A stretch of DNA of 64,000 bases from Streptomyces violascens (GTDB lineage Bacteria > Actinomycetota > Actinomycetes > Streptomycetales > Streptomycetaceae). Under the pieces are notes generated by a model that was given only the letters and a program-made list of their open reading frames with translations, did not search any database and was not told the DNA's origin. How positions within the stretch are numbered: the stretch's first letter is position 1; every line of letters starts with the position of its first letter. The translations under genes were made by a program, and so were the position numbers. Location of the stretch: positions 62,001 through 126,000 of the forward strand of contig NZ_BMUA01000006.1 in NCBI RefSeq assembly GCF_014649955.1, read 5' to 3'. Of this stretch, positions 52,120 through 62,116 are shown in pieces.

Positions 52120-52760
52120 GAGCCCGAGCCTTTCGCTTCGTCCGACTCGCCGGCGCCGGCCGGGACGAGCCCGCGGTCACGGGCGTAGTCCTCCAGCATT
52201 CCGCGCAGTTGGCGGCGGCCCCGGTGCAGCCGGGACATCACTGTACCGATGGGTGTACCCATGATGTCCGCGATCTCCTTGTACGCAAAGCCCTCTACGT
52301 CCGCGAGATACACGGCGATGCGGAACTCTTCCGGAATGGCTTGCAGAGCTGCCTTCACGTCCGAATCCGGCAGGTGGTCGAGCGCCTGCGACTCGGCGGA
52401 GCGCAGCCCCGTCGACATGTGCGACTCGGCGCGCGCGAGCTGCCAGTCCTCGATCTCCTCGGCGGCGCTGCGCTGGGGTTCGCGCTGCTTCTTCCGGTAG
52501 GAGTTGATGAAGGTGTTGGTGAGAATCCGGTAGAGCCAAGCCTTCAGGTTGGTGCCCTCGCGGAACTGGTGGAAGGACCCGTACGCCTTGGCGTACGTCT
52601 CCTGGACCAGGTCTTCCGCATCGGCGGGATTGCGCGTCATGCGCAATGCGGCCGAGTACATCTGGTCGAGGTAGCCGAGGGCATCCCGCTCGAAGCGCGC
52701 ATTGCGCTCGGCGGTGGTCTCTTCCACGTGGCCGTCGTCGGTCCCTGTGACCGGACCCAC
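52116..52760 (-). CDS. sigR: Thiol-oxidative stress ECF sigma factor SigR
   Basis: The 214-residue form starts at GTG 52760 ([10 protein letters not shown]). Region 2 is [65 protein letters not shown], and region 4 is [45 protein letters not shown]. An in-frame ATG at 52925 adds exactly 55 residues, the length reported for the unstable SigR-prime form made from the inducible promoter in S. coelicolor. That promoter is present at 52977-53002. SigR drives the thiol-disulfide stress regulon. Confidence 0.96.
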   Translation of the reverse strand: MGPVTGTDDGHVEETTAERNARFERDALGYLDQMYSAALRMTRNPADAEDLVQETYAKAYGSFHQFREGTNLKAWLYRILTNTFINSYRKKQREPQRSAAEEIEDWQLARAESHMSTGLRSAESQALDHLPDSDVKAALQAIPEEFRIAVYLADVEGFAYKEIADIMGTPIGTVMSRLHRGRRQLRGMLEDYARDRGLVPAGAGESDEAKGSGS

Positions 52761-52976
52761 CTCCTCGAACGGTGTGCTGAGCCCGAATGCGGACCCACTC
52801 GAATCGGAGGATAGACGACGATCCGCTCCGCCCGCCGCTCGAATAGGAGCGGTCCTGGCCGCGGAAAGCACCGTCCACTCCAGGTCAGAGGCGGCCTTGC
52901 GGCTCGGGCAGATGGTCGAACCCATGCGACGGACTCCCTCTCCACAGCTGGTCTGCGTATCCCTTACGACGCGCAT

Positions 52977-53002
52977 AACAGTGCGCCCGCATTGCGCATT
53001 CC
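52977..53002 (-). promoter_or_regulatory. SigR-dependent autoregulatory promoter
   Basis: On the minus strand GGAAT (53002-52998), an 18-bp spacer and GTT (52979-52977) match the SigR consensus GGAAT-N18-GTT exactly. It lies about 50 bp before ATG 52925, so the induced transcript encodes the longer SigR form. Confidence 0.92.
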
Positions 53003-53007
53003 CGGCG

Positions 53008-53643
53008 TCAGGCCATCAGGGTGCCGAGCCATTCGCCGACCGCCGCGGTGATCACGTCCAGTGCCTCCTGCTGGGTGAGGGAAGCCCGCTTGGGCACCGC
53101 GAACCCGTGGTCGCCGAACGGCACTTCCACGAGCTCGTACGCCCCTTCGGGGAACTCGGCGGGCTTCCCGAAGGGGTCGTTCCCGCCCTGCACCACCAGG
53201 GTGGGCACGCCCGCCCCGAGCAGCTCCGCCGCCCTCGACTTCTCCGGCTTGCCCGGCGGGTGCAGCGGGAAGCTCAGGGCGAGGACTCCGGCCGCGCCGA
53301 GCTCCGCCGCCGTGCGGCAGGCGACCCGGGCCCCGGCGCTGCGGCCGCCCGCGACGACGGGCAGCCCCTTCTTCGCCACGGCCGGCCACAGGTCGCGCCA
53401 TCCCGTGTCCAGCGTCTTCGGCGCCGGGGCCACCTTCTTTCCGGCCACCCGCCAGGGCTGCTCCACCAGGGCCACGCTCACCCCGAGCGGCGGCAGAGCG
53501 CCGGCCAGCGCCTGGAGGTCCCGGGCCTCGATCCCGCCACCCGCCCCATGACTCACGGCCAGCACGAGGCGGGCCTTCTTGGCGGCGTGCCAGGTGATAC
53601 GCGCCTCACCGGCGCCGGTCTCGATGATCTCGCTGGTACTCAC
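53008..53643 (-). CDS. Alpha/beta hydrolase (dienelactone-hydrolase/Tex30-like)
   Basis: This 211-residue alpha/beta hydrolase has an oxyanion-type opening [22 protein letters not shown], the nucleophile elbow [10 protein letters not shown] (Ser), a distal acidic residue in [10 protein letters not shown], and His in [10 protein letters not shown]. It resembles the KANL3/Tex30-like group, whose substrates are unknown. The start is GTG 53643. It ends 6 bp from the SigR promoter, so read-through into sigR is possible. Confidence 0.82.
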   Translation of the reverse strand: MSTSEIIETGAGEARITWHAAKKARLVLAVSHGAGGGIEARDLQALAGALPPLGVSVALVEQPWRVAGKKVAPAPKTLDTGWRDLWPAVAKKGLPVVAGGRSAGARVACRTAAELGAAGVLALSFPLHPPGKPEKSRAAELLGAGVPTLVVQGGNDPFGKPAEFPEGAYELVEVPFGDHGFAVPKRASLTQQEALDVITAAVGEWLGTLMA

Positions 53644-53720
53644 GGGGCCATCCTGCCGCCGGGCCGGGCAGGGGCGGCGTACGACATGGGCGAGCTCACA
53701 CCGAGCTCACACGGGGCGGG

Positions 53721-54536
53721 TCAGAACAGCGTGCCCTCCTCGGGCCCCTTCAGCTCCGTCAGGAGTTCCGGCCCGTTGTTGCGTACGTTGCTGACCGCCG
53801 TCGACACCGGATAGGCCCGCATGAGGCCGCCCGGCGGCGGCGCGAGCAGGTCCTTCAGCGACTCGGTGTCCGTGTGGGACGGGTCGAGCCAAGCGCCCCA
53901 CCGGTCCGGCATCAGCATCAGCGGCATCCGGGGATGGATGTCCGCGAGCGAGCCGGGGCCCTCCGCCGGGGCCACGCCCAGCGGGCCCGTCTCTGCCTCC
54001 GTGGTGACCACCGAGCAGGTCACCCACCAGGCCGAGGGGTGGTCGTCGGGCAGCGTGCGGTCGCGCCAGAACTCGTACAGGCCGGCCATCGCGAAGACCG
54101 CGCCGTCCGCCGGGGTCACGAAGTACGGCTGCTTGCGCGGCCGCTTCTTCTTTCCCTCGACCTCCAGCTCGCGCTCCCCGGCGCCGGTGACCCATTCGTA
54201 GTAGCCGTCGGCCGGGATGATGCAGCGGCGGGAGGCGAACGCCTTCTTGAAGGAGGGCTTCTCGTGAATGGTCTCGGCGCGCGCGTTGATCATCCGGGCC
54301 GCACCCTCGGGCGATTTCGCCCAGGAGGGGACGAGTCCCCACTTCAGCTTGCGCAGCTGACGAACCGGACGTGGGGAGTCGGCGTCTTTAAGAGGGCGCT
54401 CCAGGACGACGTAGACCTCCTTGGTAGGGGCCACGTTCCAATCGGGCTCCAAGGCCTCCGTCGGGTCCCACTTCTCTATTTCAAAGATTCCTGCGAGATC
54501 CTCGGGCCTGCGACTCGCTGCATACCTACCGCACAT
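53721..54536 (-). CDS. SRAP domain protein (YedK/HMCES-like)
   Basis: This 271-residue protein starts MCGRYAASR at ATG 54536, so Cys2 becomes the catalytic N-terminal cysteine after Met removal. That residue crosslinks to abasic sites in single-stranded DNA. WNVAPTKEVYVVLE, WGLVPSWAKSPEGAARMINARAETIHEKPSFKKAF, RRCIIPADGYYEW and HPRMPLML are the SRAP signatures (including the conserved Asn, Glu and His). It shields abasic sites from breakage. Confidence 0.94.
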   Translation of the reverse strand: MCGRYAASRRPEDLAGIFEIEKWDPTEALEPDWNVAPTKEVYVVLERPLKDADSPRPVRQLRKLKWGLVPSWAKSPEGAARMINARAETIHEKPSFKKAFASRRCIIPADGYYEWVTGAGERELEVEGKKKRPRKQPYFVTPADGAVFAMAGLYEFWRDRTLPDDHPSAWWVTCSVVTTEAETGPLGVAPAEGPGSLADIHPRMPLMLMPDRWGAWLDPSHTDTESLKDLLAPPPGGLMRAYPVSTAVSNVRNNGPELLTELKGPEEGTLF

Positions 54537-54586
54537 AGGTGCCACACTGCCACGGCGCCCGTACCCCATGAGGAGCCGTCCCAGAA

Positions 54587-55288
54587 ATGTCCGCGCTTGA
54601 AGACTTCCAGCTCTTCGGCACCCAGAGCGCGCCAGCCCAGTGGCTGGTCGTCGCGACGGGCATAGCCGCGCTCGCCGTCGTCGTCCCGCACAGCCTCTGG
54701 CGCCTGTCCCGCAACGCCATCACCATCGCCCACGAGGGCGGCCACGGCCTGGTCGCGCTGCTCACCGGCCGCCGCCTCGACGGCATCCGGCTGCACTCCG
54801 ACACCAGCGGCCTGACCGTGAGCCGGGGCAAGCCGCACGGTCCCGGCATGATCCTCACGGCCGCCGCCGGATACACCGCTCCCCCGCTGCTCGGCCTCGG
54901 CGGCGCCTGGCTGCTCGCCGCGCACCACGTCACGCTCCTCCTGTGGCTGGCCACGGCGCTCCTCCTCGCGATGCTGGTGATGATCCGCAACGCGTACGGC
55001 GTCCTCACGGTCGTGGTGACCGGCGCCGCCTTCCTGCTCATCTCCTGGCTGACCAGCCCGGACGTCCAGTCGGCGTTCGCGTACACGGCCGTCTGGTTCC
55101 TGCTGCTCGGAGGGGTGCGCCCGGCGTTCGAGCTGCAGAGCAAGCGCCGCCGCCACAACGACGGCGACTCGGACGCCGACCAGCTCGCGCGGCTCACCCA
55201 CGTACCACCGGCGCTCTGGCTCTTCCTCTTCCACGCCGTTTCTGTCTGCTCCCTGATCGGCGGTGGCCGCTGGCTGCTCGGTCTCTAG
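54587..55288 (+). CDS. M50B-like zinc metallopeptidase membrane protein
   Basis: This 233-residue membrane protein has an HExxH-type motif in [37 protein letters not shown]. About six transmembrane helices follow, with an [19 protein letters not shown] glycine-rich segment, as in the peptidase M50B-like family. An Asp ligand of site-2 proteases is not obvious, so activity is uncertain. A GAGGAG site precedes ATG 54587. It is divergent from the SRAP gene (50 bp) and 26 bp upstream of aroA. Confidence 0.83.
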   Translation: MSALEDFQLFGTQSAPAQWLVVATGIAALAVVVPHSLWRLSRNAITIAHEGGHGLVALLTGRRLDGIRLHSDTSGLTVSRGKPHGPGMILTAAAGYTAPPLLGLGGAWLLAAHHVTLLLWLATALLLAMLVMIRNAYGVLTVVVTGAAFLLISWLTSPDVQSAFAYTAVWFLLLGGVRPAFELQSKRRRHNDGDSDADQLARLTHVPPALWLFLFHAVSVCSLIGGGRWLLGL

Positions 55289-55314
55289 CCGACGGCCCCA
55301 CTAAAGTGAGGACC

Positions 55315-56640
55315 ATGACCGAAACGCCCGTGCACCCCGCCCTCTGGCCCGCCCCCCTCGCGAGCGGAGCCGTCGATGCGACCGTCACCGTGCCCGGATC
55401 GAAATCGGTCACCAATCGCGGGCTGGTCCTGGCGGCCCTCGCCGCCGAGCCCGGGTGGCTGCGCCGCCCCCTGCGCTCGCGCGACACCCTGCTGATGGCG
55501 GAGGCCCTGCGCACCCTGGGCGTCGGGATCGAGGAGTGCGTGGGTCCCGACGGCTCCGGCGAGGCCTGGCGCGTGATCCCGGCCGGCCTGCACGGCCCGG
55601 CCACGGTCGACGTCGGCAATGCCGGTACGGTCATGCGCTTCCTGCCCCCGGTCGCCGCCCTTGCCGACGGCCCGGTCCGCTTCGACGGCGACCCGCGCTC
55701 CTACGAGCGCCCGCTCGGCGGCGTGATCGAGGGCCTGCGCGCGCTCGGCGCCCGCATCGACGACGACAACCGCGGCGCGCTCCCGATGACCGTGCACGGC
55801 GTGGGCGCCCTCGAAGGCGGCCGGGTGGAGATCGACGCCTCCTCCAGCTCGCAATTCGTATCGGCCCTGCTGCTCTCCGCACCCCGCTTCAACCAGGGCG
55901 TCGAGGTGCGGCACGTGGGCTCCACGCTGCCCTCCATGCCGCACATCCGGATGACGGTCGACATGCTGCGCTGCGTGGGCGCCCAGGTCGACGAGCCGGA
56001 GACGGGCGGCGAGCCGAACGTGTGGCGGGTCTCGCACTCGGCGCTGCTCGGCCGCGACCTGACCGTCGAGCCGGACCTGTCCAACGCCCAGCCGTTCCTG
56101 GCCGCGGCCCTCATCACGGGCGGCACGGTCGTCATCCCCGACTGGCCGGTGCGCACCACCCAGCCCGGCGACCAGCTGCGCCAGATCTTCACGGAGATGG
56201 GCGGCACCTGCCAACTGGCCGACCGCGGGCTCGTGTTCAACGGTTCCGGCCGCATCCACGGCATCGACGTGGACCTGAGCGAGGTCGGCGAGCTGACCCC
56301 CGGCATCGCGGCCGTCGCGGCGCTCGCCGACTCCCCGTCGACGCTGCGCGGCGTCGCACACCTGCGGCTGCACGAGACGGACCGCCTGGCCGCGCTCACC
56401 AAGGAGATCAACGAGCTCGGCGGCGACGTGACGGAGACCGAGGACGGCCTGCACATCCGCCCGCGCCCGCTGCACGGCGGCGTCTTCCACACCTACGACG
56501 ACCACCGGATGGCCACCGCCGGCGCGATCATCGGCCTCGCCGTCGACGGCGTGCAGATCGAGAACGTGGCGACGACGGCCAAGACGCTGCCCGACTTCCC
56601 GGACATGTGGAGTTCGATGCTGGCAGGGTCCGGAAGCTGA
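55315..56640 (+). CDS. aroA: 3-phosphoshikimate 1-carboxyvinyltransferase (EPSP synthase)
   Basis: This 441-residue EPSP synthase adds enolpyruvate to shikimate-3-phosphate in the aromatic amino acid pathway. Key motifs: [18 protein letters not shown] (S3P site), [19 protein letters not shown] (PEP/glyphosate loop; Gly kept, Ala-Gly-Thr context), [12 protein letters not shown], and [13 protein letters not shown] (catalytic Asp-Glu region) with [12 protein letters not shown]. It is followed by rsgA after 15 bp. Confidence 0.96.
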   Translation: MTETPVHPALWPAPLASGAVDATVTVPGSKSVTNRGLVLAALAAEPGWLRRPLRSRDTLLMAEALRTLGVGIEECVGPDGSGEAWRVIPAGLHGPATVDVGNAGTVMRFLPPVAALADGPVRFDGDPRSYERPLGGVIEGLRALGARIDDDNRGALPMTVHGVGALEGGRVEIDASSSSQFVSALLLSAPRFNQGVEVRHVGSTLPSMPHIRMTVDMLRCVGAQVDEPETGGEPNVWRVSHSALLGRDLTVEPDLSNAQPFLAAALITGGTVVIPDWPVRTTQPGDQLRQIFTEMGGTCQLADRGLVFNGSGRIHGIDVDLSEVGELTPGIAAVAALADSPSTLRGVAHLRLHETDRLAALTKEINELGGDVTETEDGLHIRPRPLHGGVFHTYDDHRMATAGAIIGLAVDGVQIENVATTAKTLPDFPDMWSSMLAGSGS

Positions 56641-56655
56641 GCGGGGCCTAGGATC

Positions 56656-57669
56656 ATGCGCCGCTACGGCAAGAACCCCGACGAGGACGACATCCGCGTC
56701 CGCCCCAACCCCAAGGGCAACCGCCCCCGCACCAGCATCCGTCCCAAGCACGAGGACGCCGCCGAGGGCATGGTCCTCACCGTGGACCGCGGCCGGCTGA
56801 CCTGCCTGGTCGAGGGCCGGTCGATCCACGCCATGAAGGCCCGCGAACTGGGCCGCAAGGCGGCCGTGGTGGGCGACCGGGTCGACATCGTCGGCGACCT
56901 GTCGGGCAAGAAGGACACGCTCGCCCGGATCGTACGGATCGGCAAGCGCAGCTCGGTCCTGCGGCGCACCGCGGACGACGACGACCCGTACGAGCGCGTG
57001 GTCGTCGCCAACGCCGACCAGCTCGCCATCGTCACCGCGCTCGCCGACCCCGAGCCGCGGCCCCGGCTCATCGACCGCTGCCTGGTCGCGGCGTACGACG
57101 GTGGCCTGGAACCGCTCCTGGTCCTGACGAAGTCGGACCTGGCCCCGGCGGACGAACTCCTGGAGATGTACGGCGCGTTGGGCGTCCCGTATGTGGTGAC
57201 CTCGCGCGAGGAGCTGTACGAGGGCGACGCGGCGGACCGGGTGCGCGAGCAACTGCACGGCCGGGTCACCGCGTTCGTCGGCCACTCCGGCGTCGGCAAG
57301 ACGACCCTGGTCAACGCCCTGGTCCCGGAGGCCCAGCGGCGCATCACCGGCCATGTGAATGCGGTCACCGGGCGCGGCCGCCACACCACCACCTCGGCGC
57401 TGGCGCTGCCCCTGGACAGCGCGGACGGCGGCTGGGTCATCGACACCCCGGGCGTACGGTCCTTCGGCCTTCACCACGTCGACCCGTCAAGGGTGATTCT
57501 GGCCTTCCCCGATCTCGTACCGGGCACCGAGAACTGCCCGCGCGCGTGCAGCCACGACGAGGCGGAGTGCGCGCTGGACCAGTGGGTGGCGGACGGTCAC
57601 GCCGATCCGGCCCGGCTCTACTCGTTGCGCCGACTGCTCGCGACGAGGGAGCGACGCGAGGGCGACTGA
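56656..57669 (+). CDS. rsgA: Ribosome small subunit-dependent GTPase A
   Basis: This 337-residue circularly permuted GTPase helps mature the 30S subunit. An N-terminal OB-fold (MVLTVDRGRLTCLVEGRSIHAMKARELGRKAAVVGDRVDIVGD) precedes G4 VLTKSDL, then G1 GHSGVGKTTLVNAL, G3 DTPGVRSFG. The C-terminal zinc finger CPRACSHDEAEC follows. The order G4-G1-G3 shows the permutation. It is probably co-transcribed with aroA. Confidence 0.95.
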   Translation: MRRYGKNPDEDDIRVRPNPKGNRPRTSIRPKHEDAAEGMVLTVDRGRLTCLVEGRSIHAMKARELGRKAAVVGDRVDIVGDLSGKKDTLARIVRIGKRSSVLRRTADDDDPYERVVVANADQLAIVTALADPEPRPRLIDRCLVAAYDGGLEPLLVLTKSDLAPADELLEMYGALGVPYVVTSREELYEGDAADRVREQLHGRVTAFVGHSGVGKTTLVNALVPEAQRRITGHVNAVTGRGRHTTTSALALPLDSADGGWVIDTPGVRSFGLHHVDPSRVILAFPDLVPGTENCPRACSHDEAECALDQWVADGHADPARLYSLRRLLATRERREGD

Positions 57670-57767
57670 CCTGTTTCCAGGGGCGTGTGCATGACCTCCG
57701 TTGCATAATCGCACCAAGTGTTGACCAAGCAGTCAGCGACGACGATGCGTTGTGGGAGGCCCTGGAC

Positions 57768-58091
57768 ATGGCGTGGCTGCTGGTCGTGGTGGCGGGAATC
57801 CTCGAAACGGGCTTCGCCGTCTGCCTGAAGCTGTCGCACGGTTTCACCCGGCTGTGGCCGACGATCGCGTTCGCCGCGTTCGCGCTGGGCTCGTTCGGTC
57901 TGCTCACGCTGTCGCTGAAGAAGCTGGACGTGGGTCCGGCGTACGCGGTGTGGACAGGCATCGGGGCGGCCGGGACCGCGATCTACGGCATGGTCTTTCT
58001 CGGCGACGTGGTCTCCACCCTCAAGCTGGTGTCGATCTCGCTGGTCATCGTGGGCGTGATCGGCCTGCAGATCTCGGGCTCGGCCCACTGA
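57768..58091 (+). CDS. SMR family exporter, Gdx/SugE-like
   Basis: This 107-residue four-helix SMR protein has the essential Glu in VAGILETGFAVCLKLSHGFTRLWP and a YAVWTGIGAAGTAIYGMVFLGD segment. The SHGFTRL and AYAVWTGIGA features resemble guanidinium exporters (Gdx) more than EmrE. It functions as a dual-topology homodimer. ATG 57768 follows GGGAGG. No guanidine riboswitch is recognised in the 98 bp upstream. Confidence 0.88.
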   Translation: MAWLLVVVAGILETGFAVCLKLSHGFTRLWPTIAFAAFALGSFGLLTLSLKKLDVGPAYAVWTGIGAAGTAIYGMVFLGDVVSTLKLVSISLVIVGVIGLQISGSAH

Positions 58092-58138
58092 CCCACACGG
58101 CGAGCACTTTTGACGGTCCGTCAGTTGTCGGCTCCCGG

Positions 58139-58819
58139 CTACCCCACCGCTCGCACCGGCAGCCGGGCGAGCACCGAGCGGATGTACCCGGCGTGCCCCT
58201 CGCCTCGCCCCGGCGGCGCCACCACACAGGAAAGCCCGAGCCGTACCGCCGTCTCGCAGTACCGCCCCAGCTCCACCGGGTCCGCGCCCGGCATCTCCTT
58301 CTCCAGCGCGGCGAGCGCCCGGTCCCGTACGGCGGCGATGAGTTCGGCGGGCCCGGGCACCCCGGCGTCGGCGCGACGCTGGGCGGGCACGGCCGAGACC
58401 GCCGCGGTGGTACGGACCGAGGGCGCCGGAAGGCGTTCGCTCCAGCAGCCGGTGAGCAGCGCCCGCACCAGAGCGCTGGAGCGGGCCGAGCCGACCGTCC
58501 ACTCCGCGACGTGGACCAGACGGTCGGCGGGGCTGATGGGGGTCCCTCCTGCTTGGGTGGGGGTCCCCCCTGCACCGGAGCCTGTCGGAGATGCTTGGGG
58601 GCTTTCGGCGAGGGCTCTGTCGACGCCCCGCAGATAAACATCGGCCTCCCGGCGCACGAGCGCGCGGGCGAGGCCGTCCTTGCTTCCGAACTCGTTGTAG
58701 AGGGTCTGCCGCGAGACCCCGGCGGCGGATGCCACGTCCACCATCCGGACTCCCGACCAGGGCAGCCCCGCGAGCGCCGAGAGAGCGGCGTCCAGTAAGG
58801 ATTCCCGCGCTGTGGGCAT
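58139..58819 (-). CDS. TetR family regulator carrying an in-frame repeat insertion
   Basis: This 226-residue TetR protein has an HTH at ARESLLDAALSALAGLPWSGVRMVDVASAAGVSRQTLYNEFGSKDGLARAL. At about residues 72-94 a low-complexity SPQASPTGSGAGGTPTQAGGTPISP linker interrupts the helical domain, encoded by the repeat at 58537-58606. The C-terminal domain then resumes with RLVHVAEWTVGSARSSALVRALL. ATG 58819 is the likely start. Targets are unknown; the SMR gene is convergent and hisN divergent. Confidence 0.85.
   Translation of the reverse strand: MPTARESLLDAALSALAGLPWSGVRMVDVASAAGVSRQTLYNEFGSKDGLARALVRREADVYLRGVDRALAESPQASPTGSGAGGTPTQAGGTPISPADRLVHVAEWTVGSARSSALVRALLTGCWSERLPAPSVRTTAAVSAVPAQRRADAGVPGPAELIAAVRDRALAALEKEMPGADPVELGRYCETAVRLGLSCVVAPPGRGEGHAGYIRSVLARLPVRAVG
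58537..58606. repeat. GC-rich repeat inserted in frame in the TetR gene
   Basis: TGGGGGTCCCTCCTGC and TGGGGGTCCCCCCTGC are spaced 21 bp apart, followed by GAGCCTGTCGGAGATGCTTG. The same phrasing recurs across Streptomyces genomes as dispersed repeats (from memory). It keeps the reading frame. Confidence 0.65.
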
Positions 58820-58974
58820 GGTCGCCTCCCGAGCCCCCGAGACCTTGCGAGCGGCTCCGAGTTCAGAGTTGACGCGCTCGGAGGGACTGTCAATAGCCTC
58901 CGTGGGCGGCGCGCGGGGCGTCCGGAGTGCGGGCATTGTGGTCCGCACCGCGGGCGATCGCTACGGTGGTGACC

Positions 58975-59781
58975 ATGCCCGACTATCACGATGACCTGCG
59001 CCTGGCCCACGTCCTCGCGGACGCCGCCGACGCAGCCACCATGGACCGGTTCAAGGCCCTCGACCTGAAGGTCGAGACCAAGCCGGACATGACGCCGGTG
59101 AGCGAGGCCGACAAGGCGGCCGAGGAGGTCATCCGCGGGCATCTGAAGCGGGCGCGGCCGCGCGACGCGATCCTCGGCGAGGAGTACGGCCTGGAGGGCA
59201 CGGGCCCGCGCCGCTGGGTGGTCGACCCGATCGACGGCACCAAGAACTACGTCCGGGGCGTGCCGGTGTGGGCGACCCTGATCTCGCTGATGGAGGCGGG
59301 CGAGCACGGCTTCCAGCCGGTGGTCGGGGTCGTCTCGGCGCCCGCCCTGAACCGGCGCTGGTGGGCGGCGAAGGGCCACGGCGCGTTCACCGGCCGCAGC
59401 CTGACCTCCGCGACCCGCCTGAAGGTCTCCAGCGTCTCGAAGCTGGCCGACGCCTCGTTCTCGTACTCCTCGCTGAGCGGCTGGGAGGAGCGGGGGAAGC
59501 TGGACGACTTCCTGGACCTGACGCGGGAGTGCTGGCGCACCCGCGCGTACGGCGACTTCTGGCCGTACATGATGGTCGCCGAGGGCTCGGTGGACTTCTG
59601 CGCGGAGCCGGAGCTGTCGATGTGGGACATGGCGGCGAACGTGATCGTGGTGCAGGAGGCCGGGGGCGTCTTCACCGGCCTCGACGGCCGGCCGGGCCCG
59701 CACAGCGGCAACGCGGCGGCTTCCAACGGCCTGCTCCACGAGGAACTGCTCGGCTACCTCGGCGACGGCGCGCAGCCGTAG
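58975..59781 (+). CDS. hisN: Histidinol-phosphatase, inositol-monophosphatase type
   Basis: This 268-residue metal-dependent phosphatase has the IMPase motifs [32 protein letters not shown] and [22 protein letters not shown]. The actinobacterial HisN group performs the histidinol-phosphate step; this assignment rests on family resemblance and the recalled genus annotation. A general inositol-phosphatase role is the alternative. ATG 58975 is the conserved start. Confidence 0.85.
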   Translation: MPDYHDDLRLAHVLADAADAATMDRFKALDLKVETKPDMTPVSEADKAAEEVIRGHLKRARPRDAILGEEYGLEGTGPRRWVVDPIDGTKNYVRGVPVWATLISLMEAGEHGFQPVVGVVSAPALNRRWWAAKGHGAFTGRSLTSATRLKVSSVSKLADASFSYSSLSGWEERGKLDDFLDLTRECWRTRAYGDFWPYMMVAEGSVDFCAEPELSMWDMAANVIVVQEAGGVFTGLDGRPGPHSGNAAASNGLLHEELLGYLGDGAQP

Positions 59782-59912
59782 CCGACGCCGGCGGCTGCCG
59801 TGCGTGGGGCCCATGAGGGCTGGGCCCGGCTCCCGCCGCCCACGACTGGGGCTCACGAGGGGCTTGAGTCGTACTTTTACGCGCCCCTCGACTGACCTCT
59901 ACCAGCCCCTTG

Positions 59913-59941
59913 TTGACGGCCGGTCCGGATGCGACTCTATG
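59913..59941 (+). promoter_or_regulatory. Candidate housekeeping promoter of the CBS gene
   Basis: TTGACG, a 17-bp spacer and TCTATG lie about 93 bp before the CBS gene start. The region 59782-60033 has no other recognisable feature. Confidence 0.45.
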
Positions 59942-60033
59942 AGTCCCCCCACTTGTGAACTTGTGAATTCTTTCCGGAGCGGGCCTACTCAGCCGTGCCG
60001 GGAGCTGAATCCACCAAGGAGGTGGCTCCATCC

Positions 60034-60432
60034 ATGCTCGTCCGTGACGCCATGAGCACGATGGTCCTCACCATCGGACCTGCCCACACCCTCCGCCAGG
60101 CGGCCCGGCTGATGTCCGCACGCCGGGTCGGCGCGGCCATCGTCCTCGACCCCGACACCAGTGGCATCGGCATCCTCACCGAGCGCGACATCCTCAACTC
60201 CGTCGGCCTGGGCCAGAACCCCGACCACGAGACGGCGAGCAAGCACACGACCACCGACGTCGTCTTCGCGGCGCCGTCCTGGACCCTTCTGGAGGCCGCC
60301 GAGGCCATGACGCACGGCGGCTTCCGGCATCTGATCGTGCTCGACGACCACGGCCCGGTCGGCGTCGTCTCGGTCCGCGACATCATCCGCTGCTGGGCCC
60401 CGGCGCGGCGCGAGGCCGCGATGGCCGGCTGA
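60034..60432 (+). CDS. CBS domain pair protein
   Basis: This 132-residue protein consists of two CBS motifs: MLVRDAMSTMVLTIGPAHTLRQAARLMSARRVGAAIVLDPDTSGIGILTERDIL, then TTTDVVFAAPSWTLLEAAEAMTHGGFRHLIVLDDHGPVGVVSVRDII. Such pairs bind adenosine nucleotides and act as energy sensors or regulators. ATG 60034 is preceded by AAGGAGG, fixing the start. No partner domain is fused. Confidence 0.92.
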   Translation: MLVRDAMSTMVLTIGPAHTLRQAARLMSARRVGAAIVLDPDTSGIGILTERDILNSVGLGQNPDHETASKHTTTDVVFAAPSWTLLEAAEAMTHGGFRHLIVLDDHGPVGVVSVRDIIRCWAPARREAAMAG

Positions 60433-60457
60433 CCGCCGGTCTTCGGCCCGGGAACGC

Positions 60458-60495
60458 CAGAAGACCGGACTCCCCGAAGGGAATCCGGCCTTCTG
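60458..60495. terminator. Imperfect terminator between CBS and catalase genes
   Basis: The interrupted stem CAGAAG-A-CCGGA-C-TCCC pairs with GGGA-A-TCCGG-C-CTTCTG around a CGAA tetraloop, lying between convergent genes. Confidence 0.7.
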
Positions 60496-60519
60496 TCCAT
60501 CTTCGGCCTGCGACCAGGA

Positions 60520-61989
60520 TCAGCCGCGCAGGGCCTGGACCGCGGCCTCGAGCCGCTTGCCGAAGTCACCGTCCGCCTGGCGGAAGTTGTTGATCGCGCG
60601 CTCCACGATGTCGTCGCGCGAAACCTTGGCGATGAAGCCCGCCAGGTTGTCGATCAGACGGGCCTTCTCGTCCTCCGAGTACAGCCGGTAGAGGTTTCCG
60701 GCCTGCACGAAGTCGTTGTCCTCGGCGTGCGAGGGCGCCTCGGTGCTGCCAGTGACGCCGGAGACCGGGCTGCCCTGCCACAGCGGGCGGTCGGTCTGGA
60801 ACGGCCCGCCGAAGCTGTTGGGCTCGTAGTTCTTCGCGCCCTTGTGGCGGCCGTCGTACAGGTAGCCGTCGCGGGAGTTGGTACGCGCCTCGGTGGCGTG
60901 CGGGCGGTTCACCGGCAGGTGGTCGGCGTTGATGCCGACGCGGTAGCGGTGCGCGTCACCGTAGGCGAAGAGGCGGCCCTGGAGCATCTTGTCCGGCGAG
61001 GGACCGATGCCGGGGACGAAGTGCGCCGGGCTGAAGATCGACTGCTCGACCTCGGCGAAGATGTTCTCCGGGTTGCGGTTGAGCTCCAGCTTGCCGATCT
61101 CGATCGGCGGGTAGTCCTCGTGCGGCCACACCTTGGTGAGGTCGAACGGGTTGAAGCGGTAGGTCGCGGCGTCCGCGTCCGGCATGATCTGCACCTGCAC
61201 GGTCCAGGACGGGAAGTCACCGCGCTCGATGGCCTCGCGCAGGTCGCGCTGGTGGCTGTCGGGGTCCTCACCGGCGAGCTTGTTGGCCTCGTCCTGGGTG
61301 AGGTTCTTGATCCCCTGGTCGGTCTTGAAGTGGTACTTGACCCAGAAGACCTCGCCGGCCTCGTTGTTCCACTGGAACGTGTGCGAGCCGTAACCGTTCA
61401 TGTGGCGCAGGGTGGCCGGGATGCCGCGGTCACCGAAGAGCCAGGTGACCTGGTGGGTGCTCTCGGGGCTCAGGCCCCAGAAGTCCCAGACATTGTCGGC
61501 TTCCTGGCTGCCCGTGTACGGGTCGCGCTTCTGGGTGTGGATGAAGTCGGGGAACTTGATGGCGTCCTTGATGAAGAAGACGGGCGTGTTGTTCCCGACC
61601 AGGTCGTAGTTCCCCTCCTCCGTGTAGAACTTCAGCGCGAAGCCGCGGGGGTCGCGCACGGCGTCGGCGGAGCCGAGGTTGCCGGCCACGGTGGAGAAGC
61701 GCAGAAACGTCTCGGTCTGCTTGCCGACCTCGGAGAGGAACTTGGCACGCGTCCACTGCGAGACGTCCCGGGTGAGCGTGAAGGTGCCGTACGCACCCGC
61801 GCCGCGGGCGTGCACGATGCGCTCCGGGATGCGCTCGCGGTTGAAGTGGGCGAGCTTCTCCAGAAGCGACTGGTCCTGGACGAGGACCGGACCGCCGGCG
61901 CCCGCGGTCGCGCTGTTCTGGTTGTCGGCCACCGGTGCGCCGGCCTCCGTGGTGAGCGGTCCCTGTGTCACGTGCGCCTCCTGCGTCAT
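60520..61989 (-). CDS. Monofunctional haem catalase
   Basis: This 489-residue catalase converts H2O2 to water and oxygen. The distal His lies in [20 protein letters not shown], the Asn in [26 protein letters not shown], and the proximal haem Tyr in [14 protein letters not shown]. Length places it with small-subunit clade catalases such as KatA/CatA. ATG 61989 ([11 protein letters not shown]) is preferred over an upstream GTG/ATG that would overlap the operator. It is divergent from a Fur-family regulator with a palindromic box between them, matching catA-catR. Confidence 0.95.
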   Translation of the reverse strand: MTQEAHVTQGPLTTEAGAPVADNQNSATAGAGGPVLVQDQSLLEKLAHFNRERIPERIVHARGAGAYGTFTLTRDVSQWTRAKFLSEVGKQTETFLRFSTVAGNLGSADAVRDPRGFALKFYTEEGNYDLVGNNTPVFFIKDAIKFPDFIHTQKRDPYTGSQEADNVWDFWGLSPESTHQVTWLFGDRGIPATLRHMNGYGSHTFQWNNEAGEVFWVKYHFKTDQGIKNLTQDEANKLAGEDPDSHQRDLREAIERGDFPSWTVQVQIMPDADAATYRFNPFDLTKVWPHEDYPPIEIGKLELNRNPENIFAEVEQSIFSPAHFVPGIGPSPDKMLQGRLFAYGDAHRYRVGINADHLPVNRPHATEARTNSRDGYLYDGRHKGAKNYEPNSFGGPFQTDRPLWQGSPVSGVTGSTEAPSHAEDNDFVQAGNLYRLYSEDEKARLIDNLAGFIAKVSRDDIVERAINNFRQADGDFGKRLEAAVQALRG

Positions 61990-62032
61990 GTCCTGCAAGT
62001 CCTGTCCCTTGGCGTATGCCTGACCAGATCCT

Positions 62033-62046
62033 ACAATGGACATTGT
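62033..62046. promoter_or_regulatory. CatR/PerR-type operator ACAATG-GA-CATTGT
   Basis: A perfect palindrome with 6-bp arms in the catalase/Fur-family intergenic region, resembling Fur/PerR boxes. It lies 44 bp before the catalase start, where a peroxide-sensing repressor would act. Confidence 0.8.
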
Positions 62047-62116
62047 CTAAGTCAAGTAAGCATCCAAAGCCACACCTGTTCAGAACTGGCCCCCCCTCCC
62101 TGTTAGGCTGGCCTTT

